A DNA stretch of 64,000 bases from CAZQLE01 sp964593905. GTDB lineage: Bacteria; Chloroflexota; Anaerolineae; Anaerolineales; Anaerolineaceae. A program made the position numbers and the translations under genes. Shown piece after piece: positions 26,776 through 36,110 of this stretch. Position 1 is the first letter of the stretch. Each line of letters opens with the position of its first letter. The notes under the pieces were generated by a model. It worked only from the letters and a program-made list of their open reading frames with translations. It did no database searches and had not been told where the DNA came from. Location: positions 22,518 through 86,517 of the forward strand of contig CAZQLE010000002.1 of assembly GCA_964593905.1 (NCBI GenBank). Direction: 5' to 3'.

Positions 26776-26817
26776 AAAACTGGACAAACCTTATAGCAAG
26801 GTTGGTCCAGTTTTATA
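26776..26817 (+). terminator. glmS terminator
   Basis: A long stem with outer arms AAAACTGGAC/GTCCAGTTTT and inner arms AACCTT/AAGGTT, followed by TTTTATAA. It ends two bases before the open part of the Fic remnant. Confidence 0.82.
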
Positions 26818-26818
26818 A

Positions 26819-27379
26819 CCCCATCCTTTTGGCGATGGCAACGGGCGAACGGCGCGGTTAATTGAATTTCAGATTTTATTGTCTGCGGGGGTTTCGGCGG
26901 TGGCTGCGCACCTGTTGAGCAATCATTACAATGCGACGCGGACGAAATATTACCCGCAATTGGATAAAAGCTCACGGACCGGGGGCGACATCACCGAATT
27001 TATTCATTATGCCCTGGAGGGCTTTGTGGATGGCCTGAAAGAAGAAATCGGGCAGATTCAGGCACAGCAAATCAAGGTCCATTGGATTAATCATATTCAT
27101 AATATGTTTAAGGGGAAGAAGTTCAAGACGGATGAACGGCAAAAAGAATTGATGCTTGAACTGACCAGAATCTCAGCTTTTCATTTTTCATTTGAAGAAA
27201 TACGCCACGCCACATCCCGAATTGCAGAGGTGTATGCGGGGTTGAACGATATTACATTAAAGCGTGATCTGGCTGATTTGCTTAAAGCAAAATTGCTGAT
27301 TTTTGCGGATGGGGAATATGCACTTAATATCAGAGTTCTGGAAGAATATTTAACTGTGACGGCAGTTCGGGATGGATGA
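26819..27379 (+). pseudogene. Fic-family protein, N-terminally truncated remnant
   Basis: The frame after the in-frame TAA at 26816-26818 opens directly into the Fic active-site motif HPFGDGNGRTARL (catalytic His and the GNGR loop) and continues through the usual Fic C-terminal region (YYPQLDKSSRTGGDI; FVDGLKEEI), 186 codons in all. Fic enzymes transfer AMP to target proteins. There is no start codon before the motif and no upstream Fic domain: the glmS terminator lies there instead. A TTG at 26879 could start translation but would exclude the motif. I read this as a degraded gene left after a deletion or insertion. Confidence 0.8.
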
Positions 27380-27387
27380 CGGCCTTT

Positions 27388-27966
27388 TTAGCCCAGCAAG
27401 AATATGCACGGGGCCCTGCCATCAAAATTTTTTTGCTGCAAATTCAACCCTGTTCCCGCCCTCAGTAATTCCAGGTCCATCTGGCACAACTCGGGGTGGT
27501 CTTTCACCAGCTCGCCAAACGGGCAACGCTGGAAGTAGATGCGCGGGCCGGTGTGGTGCACCTCCCAACGCGCCTGGTAGCCGCGCTGGTTCAACAGGGT
27601 GATCATTTGGTTAATGCGCAGGGTGCGGTTGGCGGGGAGGGGGTCAGCGGGCAGCAGCGCGCGGGCGACGGCTTCCAGTGCTTCAGGTCCGCCGGTGCGG
27701 AGCTGACTGAGCAAGGCGCGCAGCAGCGCCTGGTAGGCGGGGTCGGACGGGTGGGCGGCGAGCTGGTAGGAAAACACCGGCCGGCCGCGCCGTTCGCTCA
27801 CTGGCTGCGGGGTGCGATCGACCAACCCGGCGGCCAGCAGGTCTTGCAGGTGATACTGGATGTTGGCCTTGGTGGTACTGAGCGCGCGGGCAATTTCGGC
27901 CGCCGCCGTCTGAGGGTGTGTGCGTAAATATTCAAGGATCAACTCGCGGGTGGGAGCATTTTCCAT
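27388..27966 (-). CDS. HTH regulator with C-terminal Cys motif (SufR-like, possible Fe-S sensor)
   Basis: Transcription factor of 192 aa. The N-terminal winged helix (LEYLRTHPQTAAAEIARAL; IQYHLQDLLAAGLV) is ArsR/DeoR-like. The C-terminal part has CPFGELVKDHPELC (Cys-x12-Cys) and a later Cys near the end, spacing that in SufR-type regulators binds an Fe-S cluster. The gene is divergent from nuoB, so control of the nuo operon is plausible but inferred. ATG at 27966 is preferred; an upstream in-frame start would add 21 residues. No good ribosome site precedes it. Confidence 0.78.
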   Translation of the reverse strand: MENAPTRELILEYLRTHPQTAAAEIARALSTTKANIQYHLQDLLAAGLVDRTPQPVSERRGRPVFSYQLAAHPSDPAYQALLRALLSQLRTGGPEALEAVARALLPADPLPANRTLRINQMITLLNQRGYQARWEVHHTGPRIYFQRCPFGELVKDHPELCQMDLELLRAGTGLNLQQKNFDGRAPCIFLLG

Positions 27967-27972
27967 GCCCTT

Positions 27973-28000
27973 ACTATACCCGATTTTGCGAATTAAACAA
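27973..28000 (-). promoter_or_regulatory. promoter of the SufR-like regulator, possibly leaderless
   Basis: On the minus strand TTGTTT (27995-28000), 16 bases, TATAGT (27973-27978). Only six bases separate the -10 box from the ATG, so transcription would start at or near the start codon. Confidence 0.5.
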
Positions 28001-28022
28001 AGAAAACCTTGTTTTATTCTGC

Positions 28023-28050
28023 TTGACACCCCAAATGGGAATGTTACAAT
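28023..28050 (+). promoter_or_regulatory. promoter of the nuoB operon
   Basis: TTGACA (28023-28028), 16 bases, TACAAT (28045-28050). The leader to the nuoB ATG is about 55 bases. Confidence 0.72.
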
Positions 28051-28110
28051 GAAGGTCAGAACCCTCTGCTTCTTTCTCGGGTTGATCCGCCAGGTACAGG
28101 AGAATTTGCC

Positions 28111-28815
28111 ATGCCGGCAAACGAAGAATTAAACAATGCGGGGGTGCAAATCCCTCAAGATTTAGAGCGCCAGGTGACGATTACGACCCTGGATAAGGTC
28201 TATAACTGGAGCCGCAAAAACTCGATCTGGCCGATGATGTTTGGTCTGGCCTGCTGCGCAATTGAGATGATCGGCACGGCGGCCAGCCGTTACGATTTCT
28301 CGCGCTTTGGCATGGAGGTGATGCGTCCCAGTCCGCGCCAGGCAGATGTAATGATCGTCAGCGGTACGGTGACCAAAAAGATGATCCCGCAAATTGTGCG
28401 TCTATATAACCAGATGTCGGAGCCGAAATATGTGATTGCGATGGGCGCGTGTGCTTCTGGCGGGGGGCCCTTTAAGGAAGGTTATTCGGTGGTGCCCGGT
28501 GTGGACCGCTACATTCCGGTGGATGTGTACATTGTCGGCTGCCCGCCGACCCCGCAAGCACTGCTGAACGGGTTGATTGCCCTGCAAAAGAAGATTGAAA
28601 ATGAATCCATCCGTGATGTGCGCTGGTATCAGAAAAACCCCATCCCGGCGATTCCCATCCCGGTTTTGGGGCCCGATTTGATGGACCCTGCGCAGTATGC
28701 GCAGATCAGGGAATATACGCGGCGCAAAGCTGAAGCGCAGGCAGCCGCGGCAACTCAGGCGCAGGCAGATGCACAGGCAGATGGTGAAGGCGATGCGGGA
28801 GGGACCCATGCCTGA
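28111..28815 (+). CDS. nuoB: NADH-quinone oxidoreductase subunit B
   Basis: Complex I subunit that carries the terminal [4Fe-4S] cluster N2, which reduces quinone (234 aa). Cluster ligands are visible: the adjacent cysteines in GLACCAIEM, one in MGACASGG and one in VGCPPTPQ. The C-terminal 40 residues are an Ala/Gln-rich tail ([16 protein letters not shown]) not needed in the family. AGGAGA precedes the ATG. The 3' end overlaps the nuoCD start by 8 bases. The operon holds only B, CD and I; other complex I subunits are not in the window. Confidence 0.96.
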   Translation: MPANEELNNAGVQIPQDLERQVTITTLDKVYNWSRKNSIWPMMFGLACCAIEMIGTAASRYDFSRFGMEVMRPSPRQADVMIVSGTVTKKMIPQIVRLYNQMSEPKYVIAMGACASGGGPFKEGYSVVPGVDRYIPVDVYIVGCPPTPQALLNGLIALQKKIENESIRDVRWYQKNPIPAIPIPVLGPDLMDPAQYAQIREYTRRKAEAQAAAATQAQADAQADGEGDAGGTHA

Positions 28816-30556
28816 GAACACGGCAAGCATTGAGTTGCAAGCGGTATTGGAACGTTTTGGTGATGCTGTTTCGCCTGATACCCGGCCCGGTTACAGTGGT
28901 TATTTGGTGGAGCGTGGGCGGCTGCTGGAACTTGCCCGTGCGCTGCGGGATGAATTGGGCTATGACTATCTCTCTTCGATCACCGGGGTAGATTACCTGG
29001 CTGAAGAAAAACTGGAAGCAGTTTATCATCTGTATCAATCCACCGGCGGATCGGCGCTGGTGCTCAAAGTTCAGACCCCCAGAGATGATGGGGTCATCCC
29101 TTCATTGTTCGCGTTATACCCCGGGGCAGACTTGCAGGAACGGGAAGCCTGGGATTTGATCGGAATCAAGTTTGAAGGGCATCCTGATTTGCGGCGGGTG
29201 CTGACCTGGGAAGGTTTCTACGGGCATCCGCTGCGCAAAGATTGGCGGGAGCCTTTCTTTGAGGAAGAGGTTAAGCCATTCAAGACGCGCTGGCCCGAGG
29301 GGCATATCCACCGTATCGAAGAGACTATCCCGTTCAATGATAATGTCGATTACCCGGCCGGGTTTGACCCCGAACGGTGGATTCCCGAAGGGGATGCGCT
29401 GATCTATAAGGGGCTTGAACAGGTGGGCGCGGTGCAAGAAGCCGCAGAAACCATTAAAACCGACCAGATGATCGTCAACCTGGGGCCGCAGCATCCCTCC
29501 ACCCACGGCGTGTTCCGCATGGTGGTTGTCATGGAAGGCGAGAATATTCTGGAGGTCAAGCCGGTCATGGGCTATTTACACCGCAATCATGAAAAGATTG
29601 CGGAACGAAATACCTATTTGCAAAACATGCCCTTTACTGACCGCCTGGATTACATTTCGTCGATGAGCAACAACTGGGGGTATGCGCTGGCGGTTGAAAA
29701 GCTGATGGGGGTTAACCCCCCCGAACGGGCCGAATATATCCGCGTGTTGATGGCCGAATTGACGCGTTTCTTGAACCATATTTTTGCGACCGGTTTTCTG
29801 CTGAACGATCTGGGGGCGTTTTTTACCCCGGCGCTGTATGCCATTGAAGAGCGCGAGTTAATTCTGGATGTGTTTGAAGCGGTCTCGGGATCGCGCATGA
29901 TGTGCAATTACCTGCGCTTTGGCGGTGTGGTGCGCGATATCCCTGAGGATGCGCTGAAGAAAATTCACCAACTGGTGTTTGATCGTCTGCCACGCAAGGC
30001 CGATGAACTTGATCGCTATTTAACCCAGAATGAGATTGTGCGCGTGCGCACCGAAGGGGTGGGGCGGTTAACGGCCGAACAGGCCATAGCGCTTTCAGCT
30101 TCGGGGCCGGTTCTGCGTGCCTCGGGCGTGCCCTATGATGTGCGCCGGGCAGATCCGTATGGGATTTATGAGCGGTTTGAGTTTGACGTGGCTTATGGAA
30201 TGCACGGGGATATTTATGACCGATATCTGGTGCGGCTGGAAGAGATGCGCCAGAGCCTGCGGATTATGCGGCAGGTGTTAAAAGATATGCCCGGGGGTGA
30301 GATCATGGCCGGCAAACCGCAATATATGATCAAGGTGCCGGCCGGCGAAGCTTATGGCCGCGTAGAGGGACCGAAAGGCGAACTGGGCTTTTATGTCATC
30401 TCCAACGGAAAACCCAACCCGTACCGGTATCATGTTCGGGCGCCATCTTACATTAACTTAACCAGTCTGGCTGCGATGGGCAAAGGTGAGAAGATTGCTG
30501 ACCTGGTTGCCATTCTCGGAGCGATTGACATTGTTCTGGGTGAAGTAGACCGCTAG
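28808..30556 (+). CDS. nuoCD: NADH-quinone oxidoreductase subunits C and D, fused
   Basis: A 582-aa fusion. The NuoC (30-kDa) part covers about residues 1-165 with [19 protein letters not shown] and HPLRKDW; the NuoD (49-kDa) part begins at about residue 220 with [15 protein letters not shown] and [15 protein letters not shown]. It forms the quinone-binding site with NuoB. Such fusions are known (Escherichia coli). GGAGGG precedes the chosen ATG, and an 8-base overlap with nuoB implies coupling. In-frame codons upstream lie inside nuoB and are not used. Confidence 0.95.
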   Translation: MPENTASIELQAVLERFGDAVSPDTRPGYSGYLVERGRLLELARALRDELGYDYLSSITGVDYLAEEKLEAVYHLYQSTGGSALVLKVQTPRDDGVIPSLFALYPGADLQEREAWDLIGIKFEGHPDLRRVLTWEGFYGHPLRKDWREPFFEEEVKPFKTRWPEGHIHRIEETIPFNDNVDYPAGFDPERWIPEGDALIYKGLEQVGAVQEAAETIKTDQMIVNLGPQHPSTHGVFRMVVVMEGENILEVKPVMGYLHRNHEKIAERNTYLQNMPFTDRLDYISSMSNNWGYALAVEKLMGVNPPERAEYIRVLMAELTRFLNHIFATGFLLNDLGAFFTPALYAIEERELILDVFEAVSGSRMMCNYLRFGGVVRDIPEDALKKIHQLVFDRLPRKADELDRYLTQNEIVRVRTEGVGRLTAEQAIALSASGPVLRASGVPYDVRRADPYGIYERFEFDVAYGMHGDIYDRYLVRLEEMRQSLRIMRQVLKDMPGGEIMAGKPQYMIKVPAGEAYGRVEGPKGELGFYVISNGKPNPYRYHVRAPSYINLTSLAAMGKGEKIADLVAILGAIDIVLGEVDR

Positions 30557-30567
30557 GAGGTAGAGGT

Positions 30568-31182
30568 ATGCGAGGCATGGGAATTATTCAGGGTCTGTGG
30601 GTGACGCTGAAACACTTTTTTCAAACGTACCTGACCGATCTGCGCAGCGGTAAGCAGCGTTATACTACCAAAGCAGGGATTGAAGAGCGGGTCAGCCCGA
30701 ACACCGATGGTATTTTTACGATCCAGTATCCGGAAGAGAAATTGCCCATCCCGGAAGAATTTCGCTTTTTGCCATTTCTGGTTTATGAGCCGGGCGAAAA
30801 TGGCGAGAAAAATTATCGTTGCACCTCGTGCGGTATTTGTTCCAAAGTTTGCCCGCCGCAGTGCATCTGGATTGTACGTAAAACTGACCCGGTAACCGGA
30901 AAACCTGTTCCCGAACCTGCTGAATTTTATGTGGATATTGACATTTGTATGAATTGCGGTTTTTGCGCCGAATTTTGTCCGTTTGACGCGATCAAGATGG
31001 ATCATGATTTTGAGATCGCCTCTTACGACCGGCGGGTCAATCATATCTACAATAAAGAAAAGCTGGGTAAGTCGGCTGCCTATTATGCCTCAATTCGGCC
31101 CTTAAACTACACCGCCGAAGAGACCGCCCGGGCCGAAAAAGAAGCCGCCAAGGCTGCACGTGCCAAACCAGCCGCCGGATGA
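30568..31182 (+). CDS. nuoI: NADH-quinone oxidoreductase subunit I
   Basis: Ferredoxin-like complex I subunit (204 aa) with two [4Fe-4S] motifs, CTSCGICSKVCP and CMNCGFCAEFCP, which relay electrons to NuoB. GGAGG lies 11 bases after the nuoCD stop region. The C-terminal tail (about 25 residues, EAAKAARAKPAAG) is Ala/Lys-rich, like the nuoB tail. Because the electron input subunits NuoE, F and G are not here, ferredoxin may be the donor, as in Fpo-like complexes; that is inference. Confidence 0.95.
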   Translation: MRGMGIIQGLWVTLKHFFQTYLTDLRSGKQRYTTKAGIEERVSPNTDGIFTIQYPEEKLPIPEEFRFLPFLVYEPGENGEKNYRCTSCGICSKVCPPQCIWIVRKTDPVTGKPVPEPAEFYVDIDICMNCGFCAEFCPFDAIKMDHDFEIASYDRRVNHIYNKEKLGKSAAYYASIRPLNYTAEETARAEKEAAKAARAKPAAG

Positions 31183-31201
31183 TGAGCGCAGCGAGGTTTC
31201 G

Positions 31202-31534
31202 ATGTATAATTCTGAAACGGAGTTGATTTTCCCGCTGCGGGTGGTTCCCTCTTTGAGGGATTTGCGGGGTGGTGAGTGGGCTGCTCTGGTTGAAAAAGTA
31301 ACTGCGGTTGACGCCGACCCATGCGACCAGCTTGCGTTTGTTTATTTAATGGTGCGGATGGGGGGGTGTGTAACCTGCAATATCGATTCGTTTCGGGCCA
31401 TGAAAGGCTGTGCGCAATGCGCCCGACAGACCCTGCGACGTTTTCGCGGCAGTGATGCCGATTTGGTGGCTCAGTTTGGTGAGGCGCAAAAAGAAGTTTA
31501 CGCCTTCCAGGAAAAAGCCGATTCTGCGGGCTAA
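31202..31534 (+). CDS. small protein with paired CxxC motifs, unknown function
   Basis: Protein of 110 aa with the cysteine arrangement CVTC-x9-GCAQC in its second half, suited to bind zinc or an Fe-S cluster, followed by an Arg-rich helix (RQTLRRFRGSD). I do not recognise a named family. It sits 19 bases after nuoI and before the Fe-S carrier gene mrp. The start MYNSETEL follows a GAGG site. A role in complex I assembly or cluster delivery is a guess from position. Confidence 0.72.
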   Translation: MYNSETELIFPLRVVPSLRDLRGGEWAALVEKVTAVDADPCDQLAFVYLMVRMGGCVTCNIDSFRAMKGCAQCARQTLRRFRGSDADLVAQFGEAQKEVYAFQEKADSAG

Positions 31535-31693
31535 GTTATCAAGGCAGCGCTCAGCCAGCCCGGGAAATTGCCAGATTTGTGCGATGTTTACAGGTCGAAA
31601 AAGGCATCGGTCTGTAAATCTTCCAGGTTTGGGCTTTTTCCTTGCAATCTGAGAAGTTACAATCAAATTTATTGTGACTGGAAAGGGATTAGA

Positions 31694-32770
31694 ATGACAG
31701 CTAATATTACCCAGGACATGGTTCTCGCTGCGCTCCGCACTGTACAAGAACCGGAATTGCACCGTGATCTGGTGACCCTCAATATGATTCAGGACCTTGT
31801 TGTTGGCGATGATGAGGTTTCTTTTACCATTGTTTTGACCACACCAGCCTGCCCTTTGCGCGGCAAAATAGAAAAAGAGGCCCGTGAGGCGGTGGAAGTG
31901 CTTACGGGAGTGAGCAAGGTCAATATTCAGATGACCTCGAATGTGGTCTCAGACGGCCGTGCGCGGGGGTTGATGGAACTGCCGGTGAAGAACGCGGTTG
32001 CGATTGCTTCGGGCAAGGGCGGGGTTGGCAAGAGCACCGTTTCAGTAAACGTTGCGGTGGCTTTGGCACAATCTGGCGCGAAGGTCGGTCTGCTGGACGC
32101 CGATATCTACGGTCCAAATATCCCCACCATGATGGGTGTTGACCGTCTGCCGCGGATGAGCAACGAAAAATTGATCCCCGCTGAGACCTATGGGGTGAAA
32201 ATGATGTCGATCGGTTTTCTGGTCAAACCCGGACAGCCGTTGATCTGGCGCGGCCCCATGCTGCATTCAGCCATTCGCCAGTTTTTGACGGATGTGGAAT
32301 GGGGAGAATTGGATTATTTGATCATTGATCTGCCGCCTGGCACGGGTGATGCGCAGCTTTCGCTGGCACAGTCCGTTCCGCTCAGCGGGGGTGTGATTGT
32401 TACCCTGCCGCAGCAGGTATCGCTTGAAGATGCCACACGCGGTCTGGAGATGTTTAAAACCCTCAATGTTCCAATTCTGGGGGTGGTGGAAAATATGAGT
32501 TACCTGGAATTACCAGATGGTACCCGGATGGAAGTTTTTGGTAACGGTGGTGGTGAACGATTGGCCCGAGAGGCAGATACGCCTTTCTTTGGCAAGATCC
32601 CGATGGACCCTGCGGTGCGGGCGGGCGGTGATGATGGCCAACCAATCGTTGCAGTTAACCCGGACTCGGCGCCTGCAAAAGCTTTACGCTCGATTGCAGA
32701 ACAAATTGCAGCCCGATTGAGTGTGGCTGCCGCAGAAGGTTCGGGATTATCGATATCGATGGTGGATTAA
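31694..32770 (+). CDS. mrp: Mrp/ApbC-type P-loop Fe-S carrier
   Basis: Mrp/NBP35-family ATPase of 358 aa that carries [4Fe-4S] clusters to target proteins such as complex I. An N-terminal DUF59/MIP18-like domain (about residues 1-90, with [12 protein letters not shown]) precedes the deviant Walker [11 protein letters not shown] and the switch region [10 protein letters not shown]. The start MTANITQ follows AAAGGGA. Downstream neighbour after one base: a RicT-like gene; upstream: nuo genes and a Cys-rich protein. This supports a link to Fe-S assembly. Confidence 0.93.
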   Translation: MTANITQDMVLAALRTVQEPELHRDLVTLNMIQDLVVGDDEVSFTIVLTTPACPLRGKIEKEAREAVEVLTGVSKVNIQMTSNVVSDGRARGLMELPVKNAVAIASGKGGVGKSTVSVNVAVALAQSGAKVGLLDADIYGPNIPTMMGVDRLPRMSNEKLIPAETYGVKMMSIGFLVKPGQPLIWRGPMLHSAIRQFLTDVEWGELDYLIIDLPPGTGDAQLSLAQSVPLSGGVIVTLPQQVSLEDATRGLEMFKTLNVPILGVVENMSYLELPDGTRMEVFGNGGGERLAREADTPFFGKIPMDPAVRAGGDDGQPIVAVNPDSAPAKALRSIAEQIAARLSVAAAEGSGLSISMVD

Positions 32771-32771
32771 A

Positions 32772-33650
32772 ATGGCAATAATCCCAATTGTGGTTGGAGT
32801 TCGATTTTCACGGGTCGGAAAGATCTATCATTTTGATGCCGGCGCGTTTAACACCCTGAAACCGGGCGACCATGTGATTGTTGAAACGGCCCGCGGCTGG
32901 CAGCTTGGCGAAGTGGCTCAGGTGGTGTTTGACCATGAACCTGCTGCCGATGCCCCGATGAAAACGGTGGATCGGCTGGCTACCCCGCGCGATTTGATGC
33001 TGCGACAGAACTGGGTTTTAAAAGAATCTGAAGTGATCACTGCGGCGCGAAAACGCGCCGCAGAGCTGCGCTTGCATGGGGCGAAAATTATCGCCGCTGA
33101 ATACAGTTTTGATGGCAGTCGTTTATCGATCCTTTTCAGCAGCGAGTCGGAAGAAAAGGTTGACCTGAAGTCGATGAAGGGCGATATGCAAAAGATGTTC
33201 GCCCCCAGTCAGGTGGAGCTGCGTCAGATTGGCCCGCGAGATGTCGCCAAATTTCTGGGGGGAATGGGTGCCTGTGGTCTGGAGAACCGCTGTTGTTCCA
33301 AGTTTCTTAGCGATTTCAGCTCCATCTCGATTCGCATGGCGAAGGAACAGGGCATTTCTCTCACGCCGACCGAGATCACCGGAATGTGCGGACGTTTGCG
33401 CTGCTGTTTGATCTATGAATATGATCATTATGTTGAATGCCGTTCGCGGCTGCCTAAGCGCAACAAACGGGTGAAGACGCCGCAAGGTGAAGGCAAAGTG
33501 ATTGAGGTGCTGCCGCTGCGCGGAGCTGTGATTGTGGACCTGCCAGAGGTGGGCCGGCGCGAATTTATGGGTGATGATATCACCCTTGTCGATGACCCAA
33601 ACCAGGGCGGTAAACCCAAACAAGGGGTTGAGACAGACGACAGCGAATAG
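32772..33650 (+). CDS. ricT: PSP1 domain protein (RicT/YaaT-like)
   Basis: Protein of 292 aa with a PSP1 domain. It has the family patterns IYHFDAG near the N-terminus, GACGLENRCCSKFL in the middle and TGMCGRLRCC, whose cysteines in the Ric complex of Bacillus bind Fe-S clusters. It starts one base after the mrp stop. In Bacillus, RicT acts with RicA and RicF on RNA maturation; no partner is visible here. The C-terminal 15 residues are a charged tail. Confidence 0.88.
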   Translation: MAIIPIVVGVRFSRVGKIYHFDAGAFNTLKPGDHVIVETARGWQLGEVAQVVFDHEPAADAPMKTVDRLATPRDLMLRQNWVLKESEVITAARKRAAELRLHGAKIIAAEYSFDGSRLSILFSSESEEKVDLKSMKGDMQKMFAPSQVELRQIGPRDVAKFLGGMGACGLENRCCSKFLSDFSSISIRMAKEQGISLTPTEITGMCGRLRCCLIYEYDHYVECRSRLPKRNKRVKTPQGEGKVIEVLPLRGAVIVDLPEVGRREFMGDDITLVDDPNQGGKPKQGVETDDSE

Positions 33651-33725
33651 TCAAAATACCCGCCTGCATTAAAACGCGAAGCAAACTTGATGGATGCTTC
33701 GCGTCTGTATTTGAGGGATAAACCG

Positions 33726-34904
33726 ATGACTAACTTTCTTGAAGAAGCCCAGAATCTATTTTCATATTCCCAGATGATCCGGCGCGACCTGCACCAGCAC
33801 CCCGAACTGGGATTTCAGGAATATCGCACTTCGGCCCTGGTGGCAAAAGAGTTAGCGGCCCTGGGTTTGGAAGTGCTTACCGGCATTGCCCAAACCGGGG
33901 TAGCGGCGCTGGTCGACGGCGCAAAACCAGGCCCGGTGACCATGCTGCGGGTGGATATGGATGCGCTGCCGATTGATGAACAAAATCAGGTTTCGTATGC
34001 TTCCTGTAATGCCGGGGTGATGCACGCCTGCGGCCACGATGCGCATACAGCCATCGGCCTTACTGTGGCAAAAATGCTGGTCAAACATCAGGCCGAGTTA
34101 TACGGAAAAGTGAAATTGATTTTTCAGCCGGCAGAGGAAGCGCAGGGCGGCGCTCAGCAGATGATTGCCGATGGCATCTTGCAGCGTCCTGAGGTCGATT
34201 ATGTGTTGGGGGTGCATGTGTGGAATGAAAAACCACTGGGCTGGTGCGCCGCGACAAATGGCCCGGTAATGGCAGGGGCTGATTTTTTCAAAATTGAAAT
34301 TGAAGGCAAAGGGGGGCATGGCGCAGTTCCGCACCACAGCATTGACCCGGTGATTGCAACGGCTCATTTGATCACAGCTTTAAATACCGTTGTATCTCGC
34401 AATGTGTCTCCGCTGGAGGCAGGGGTATTAAGTGTGACCAGGGTATTGGCCGGTGAAGCTTATAATGTGATCCCGCAGAAGGCAGAAATTGGCGGGACCA
34501 TACGATCTTTTTCGGCTGAGGTCCGCGAGCGGATCTTGCAGCGGGTGACGGAAATTTGCGAAGGCACCGCAAAGGCTTTTCAGGTTCAAATTCGACCGGA
34601 TCTAACCGGCCTTGCGCTGCCGGTGGTGAATGACCCACAGGTTGCGAGTTTGGTCAGAAGCGCCGCTGCTTCGCAGATTGCAGCGATGGAGATCAGCGCC
34701 GACTACCGTACCATGGGTTCTGAAGACATGGCGTTTTACCTGAAAGAAAAGCTGGGCTGTTTTCTGCTAATTGGTTCTGCCGACCCGGCGAGCGGTAAGG
34801 ATTTTCCCCATCATCATCCGCAATTTGATATTGACGAAAGGGTTATGCCGCAGGCGGCTGCAATAATTACTGCCGCGCTGTTTGATATTGGAGCGCGGAG
34901 ATGA
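33726..34904 (+). CDS. M20 family amidohydrolase
   Basis: Zinc metallohydrolase of 392 aa in the M20D group (hippurate hydrolase, IAA-amino acid hydrolase, N-acetyl-diaminopimelate deacetylase). Metal-ligand motifs: HQHPELGF, MHACGHDAHTA, FQPAEEAQGG and GSEDMAFY; the dimerization domain lies between (GGHGAVPHHS). It cleaves N-acyl or N-aroyl amino acids. The start has a GAGGGAT site. It overlaps the next gene by ATGA. Confidence 0.93.
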   Translation: MTNFLEEAQNLFSYSQMIRRDLHQHPELGFQEYRTSALVAKELAALGLEVLTGIAQTGVAALVDGAKPGPVTMLRVDMDALPIDEQNQVSYASCNAGVMHACGHDAHTAIGLTVAKMLVKHQAELYGKVKLIFQPAEEAQGGAQQMIADGILQRPEVDYVLGVHVWNEKPLGWCAATNGPVMAGADFFKIEIEGKGGHGAVPHHSIDPVIATAHLITALNTVVSRNVSPLEAGVLSVTRVLAGEAYNVIPQKAEIGGTIRSFSAEVRERILQRVTEICEGTAKAFQVQIRPDLTGLALPVVNDPQVASLVRSAAASQIAAMEISADYRTMGSEDMAFYLKEKLGCFLLIGSADPASGKDFPHHHPQFDIDERVMPQAAAIITAALFDIGARR

Positions 34905-35761
34905 ATTTTGAAATTCCACCCGTTGTTCCAGCGAGTGTAGTTTCTTTGCTTCCTTCGGGAACTGCAAATCTGTTGGATCTGGGAATGGGCGATCGCTTGG
35001 TCGGGGTGACGGATTTTTGCCATATCCCCGATGCAAGTAAGGGGCATATCCAGCGAATTGGCGGCCCAAAAACGGTGGCGGTGCAACAAGTGTTGGATCT
35101 TCACCCCGACCTTGTTCTGGCAAACCAGGAAGAGAATGATCAACAGCAGGTGACGCGCTTAATGGCAGCCGGGATTCCGGTCTGGGTTAGTTTTCCAAAA
35201 ACTGTGCAAGATAGCATTCAGGAATTGTGGAAACTGGTGGATATCTTTCGTTTGGATTCAGCCCGGCAGATGGTATCGTGGCTGGAAAAAGCGGTTGAAT
35301 GGCAGCGGCTGGCGACCCATGATCAGCCCAGGAAGAAGTATTTTTGTCCCATCTGGCAGGGTGAACACAGCGGCGTTCATTGGTGGATGACTTTTAACCG
35401 CGCTACATATTGCGACAGCCTTCTTGATCTGCTGGGTGGCGAAAATATTTTTGGGGGCCGTGAGCGAAGGTACCCATTGGAAGCTGAACTGGGCCTGGCT
35501 GAAGCGCAAGAACCCGGCGATCGCGACCGGCGGTATCCGGCTGTGCGGGTTGAAGATGTGATTACCCAGGACCCTGATCTGATTTTGCTGCCCGATGATC
35601 CATATGTGTTTCAAGACCGGGATCTTGAAACCATGAAATTTTTGTTGGCAGAGACCAGTGCAGTGAAGAATGGGTCAATTTTCAGGGTGGATGGCAGTTT
35701 GATCACCTGGCCGGGAACGCGCATGGGAAAAGCAATCAGCGAGTTATCACAGTTGTTTTGA
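34901..35761 (+). CDS. BtuF-like metal/corrinoid-binding protein without signal peptide
   Basis: Protein of 286 aa with the fold pattern of class III ABC substrate-binding proteins (RIGGPKTVAVQQVLDLHPDL near residue 48; AVRVEDVITQDPDLILLPDD near 205). No signal peptide or lipobox is visible, so it appears cytoplasmic, unlike transporter subunits. No permease or ATPase gene is adjacent. It overlaps the M20 gene by four bases. Ligand unknown; cobalamin or heme-like compounds are usual for the fold. Confidence 0.8.
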   Translation: MNFEIPPVVPASVVSLLPSGTANLLDLGMGDRLVGVTDFCHIPDASKGHIQRIGGPKTVAVQQVLDLHPDLVLANQEENDQQQVTRLMAAGIPVWVSFPKTVQDSIQELWKLVDIFRLDSARQMVSWLEKAVEWQRLATHDQPRKKYFCPIWQGEHSGVHWWMTFNRATYCDSLLDLLGGENIFGGRERRYPLEAELGLAEAQEPGDRDRRYPAVRVEDVITQDPDLILLPDDPYVFQDRDLETMKFLLAETSAVKNGSIFRVDGSLITWPGTRMGKAISELSQLF

Positions 35762-35769
35762 GAGAACGC

Positions 35770-36010
35770 AGCAACCGCGAAGAATCAGCGATAAGGGGTT
35801 TACAGACTGACGTAGGGATGCTACGCTCGCTCTGTGCGCATGACACGGACGAAAGGCCGGCGCGACACAGACGAAACCGTATGTCATTCTGAGCCGCTGC
35901 GCCACGTTCTTTCGGTGCGGCGTGCGAAGAATCCCTTCCTATGCGGGCAGCGGCAGGGGGCTTGTCTTGCAGACCGGCGTAGGGATGCTTCGCTCGCTCT
36001 GCGCGCAAAA
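35770..36010. repeat. interspersed repeat with two diverged copies
   Basis: The noncoding stretch 35762-36185 holds two direct copies of a 38-base unit at 35803-35840 and 35970-36007 (four mismatches; core CGTAGGGATGC then CGCTCGCTCTG). Each is preceded by a copy of GCGAAGAATC; one of them includes TGTCATTCTGAGC. Such elements occur as dispersed intergenic repeats in bacteria of this kind (from memory). No gene is supported here. Confidence 0.65.
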
Positions 36011-36048
36011 ACATTTTTCAGCCGATAATTTAGAGTGCTTTTTTGGCC

Positions 36049-36073
36049 GCCCGGGTTTTTGCCCGGGCTTTTT
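36049..36073 (+). terminator. terminator after the nuo-mrp-ricT-M20 region
   Basis: GCCCGGG pairs with CCCGGGC around TTTTTG, followed by TTTTT. Confidence 0.8.
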
Positions 36074-36110
36074 GGGCTTTTATGACAAACGTCACGTGAT
36101 GGATAACCCG

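Noticed and set aside
26879..27379. Fic C-terminal part as an intact gene from TTG
   Set aside because: The HPFGDGNGRT motif lies in the same frame upstream of this TTG, so the frame is a cut-down gene, not a natural start.
35803..36007. Direct repeats as a CRISPR array
   Set aside because: Only two copies, diverged, with a 129-base distance and no cas genes.
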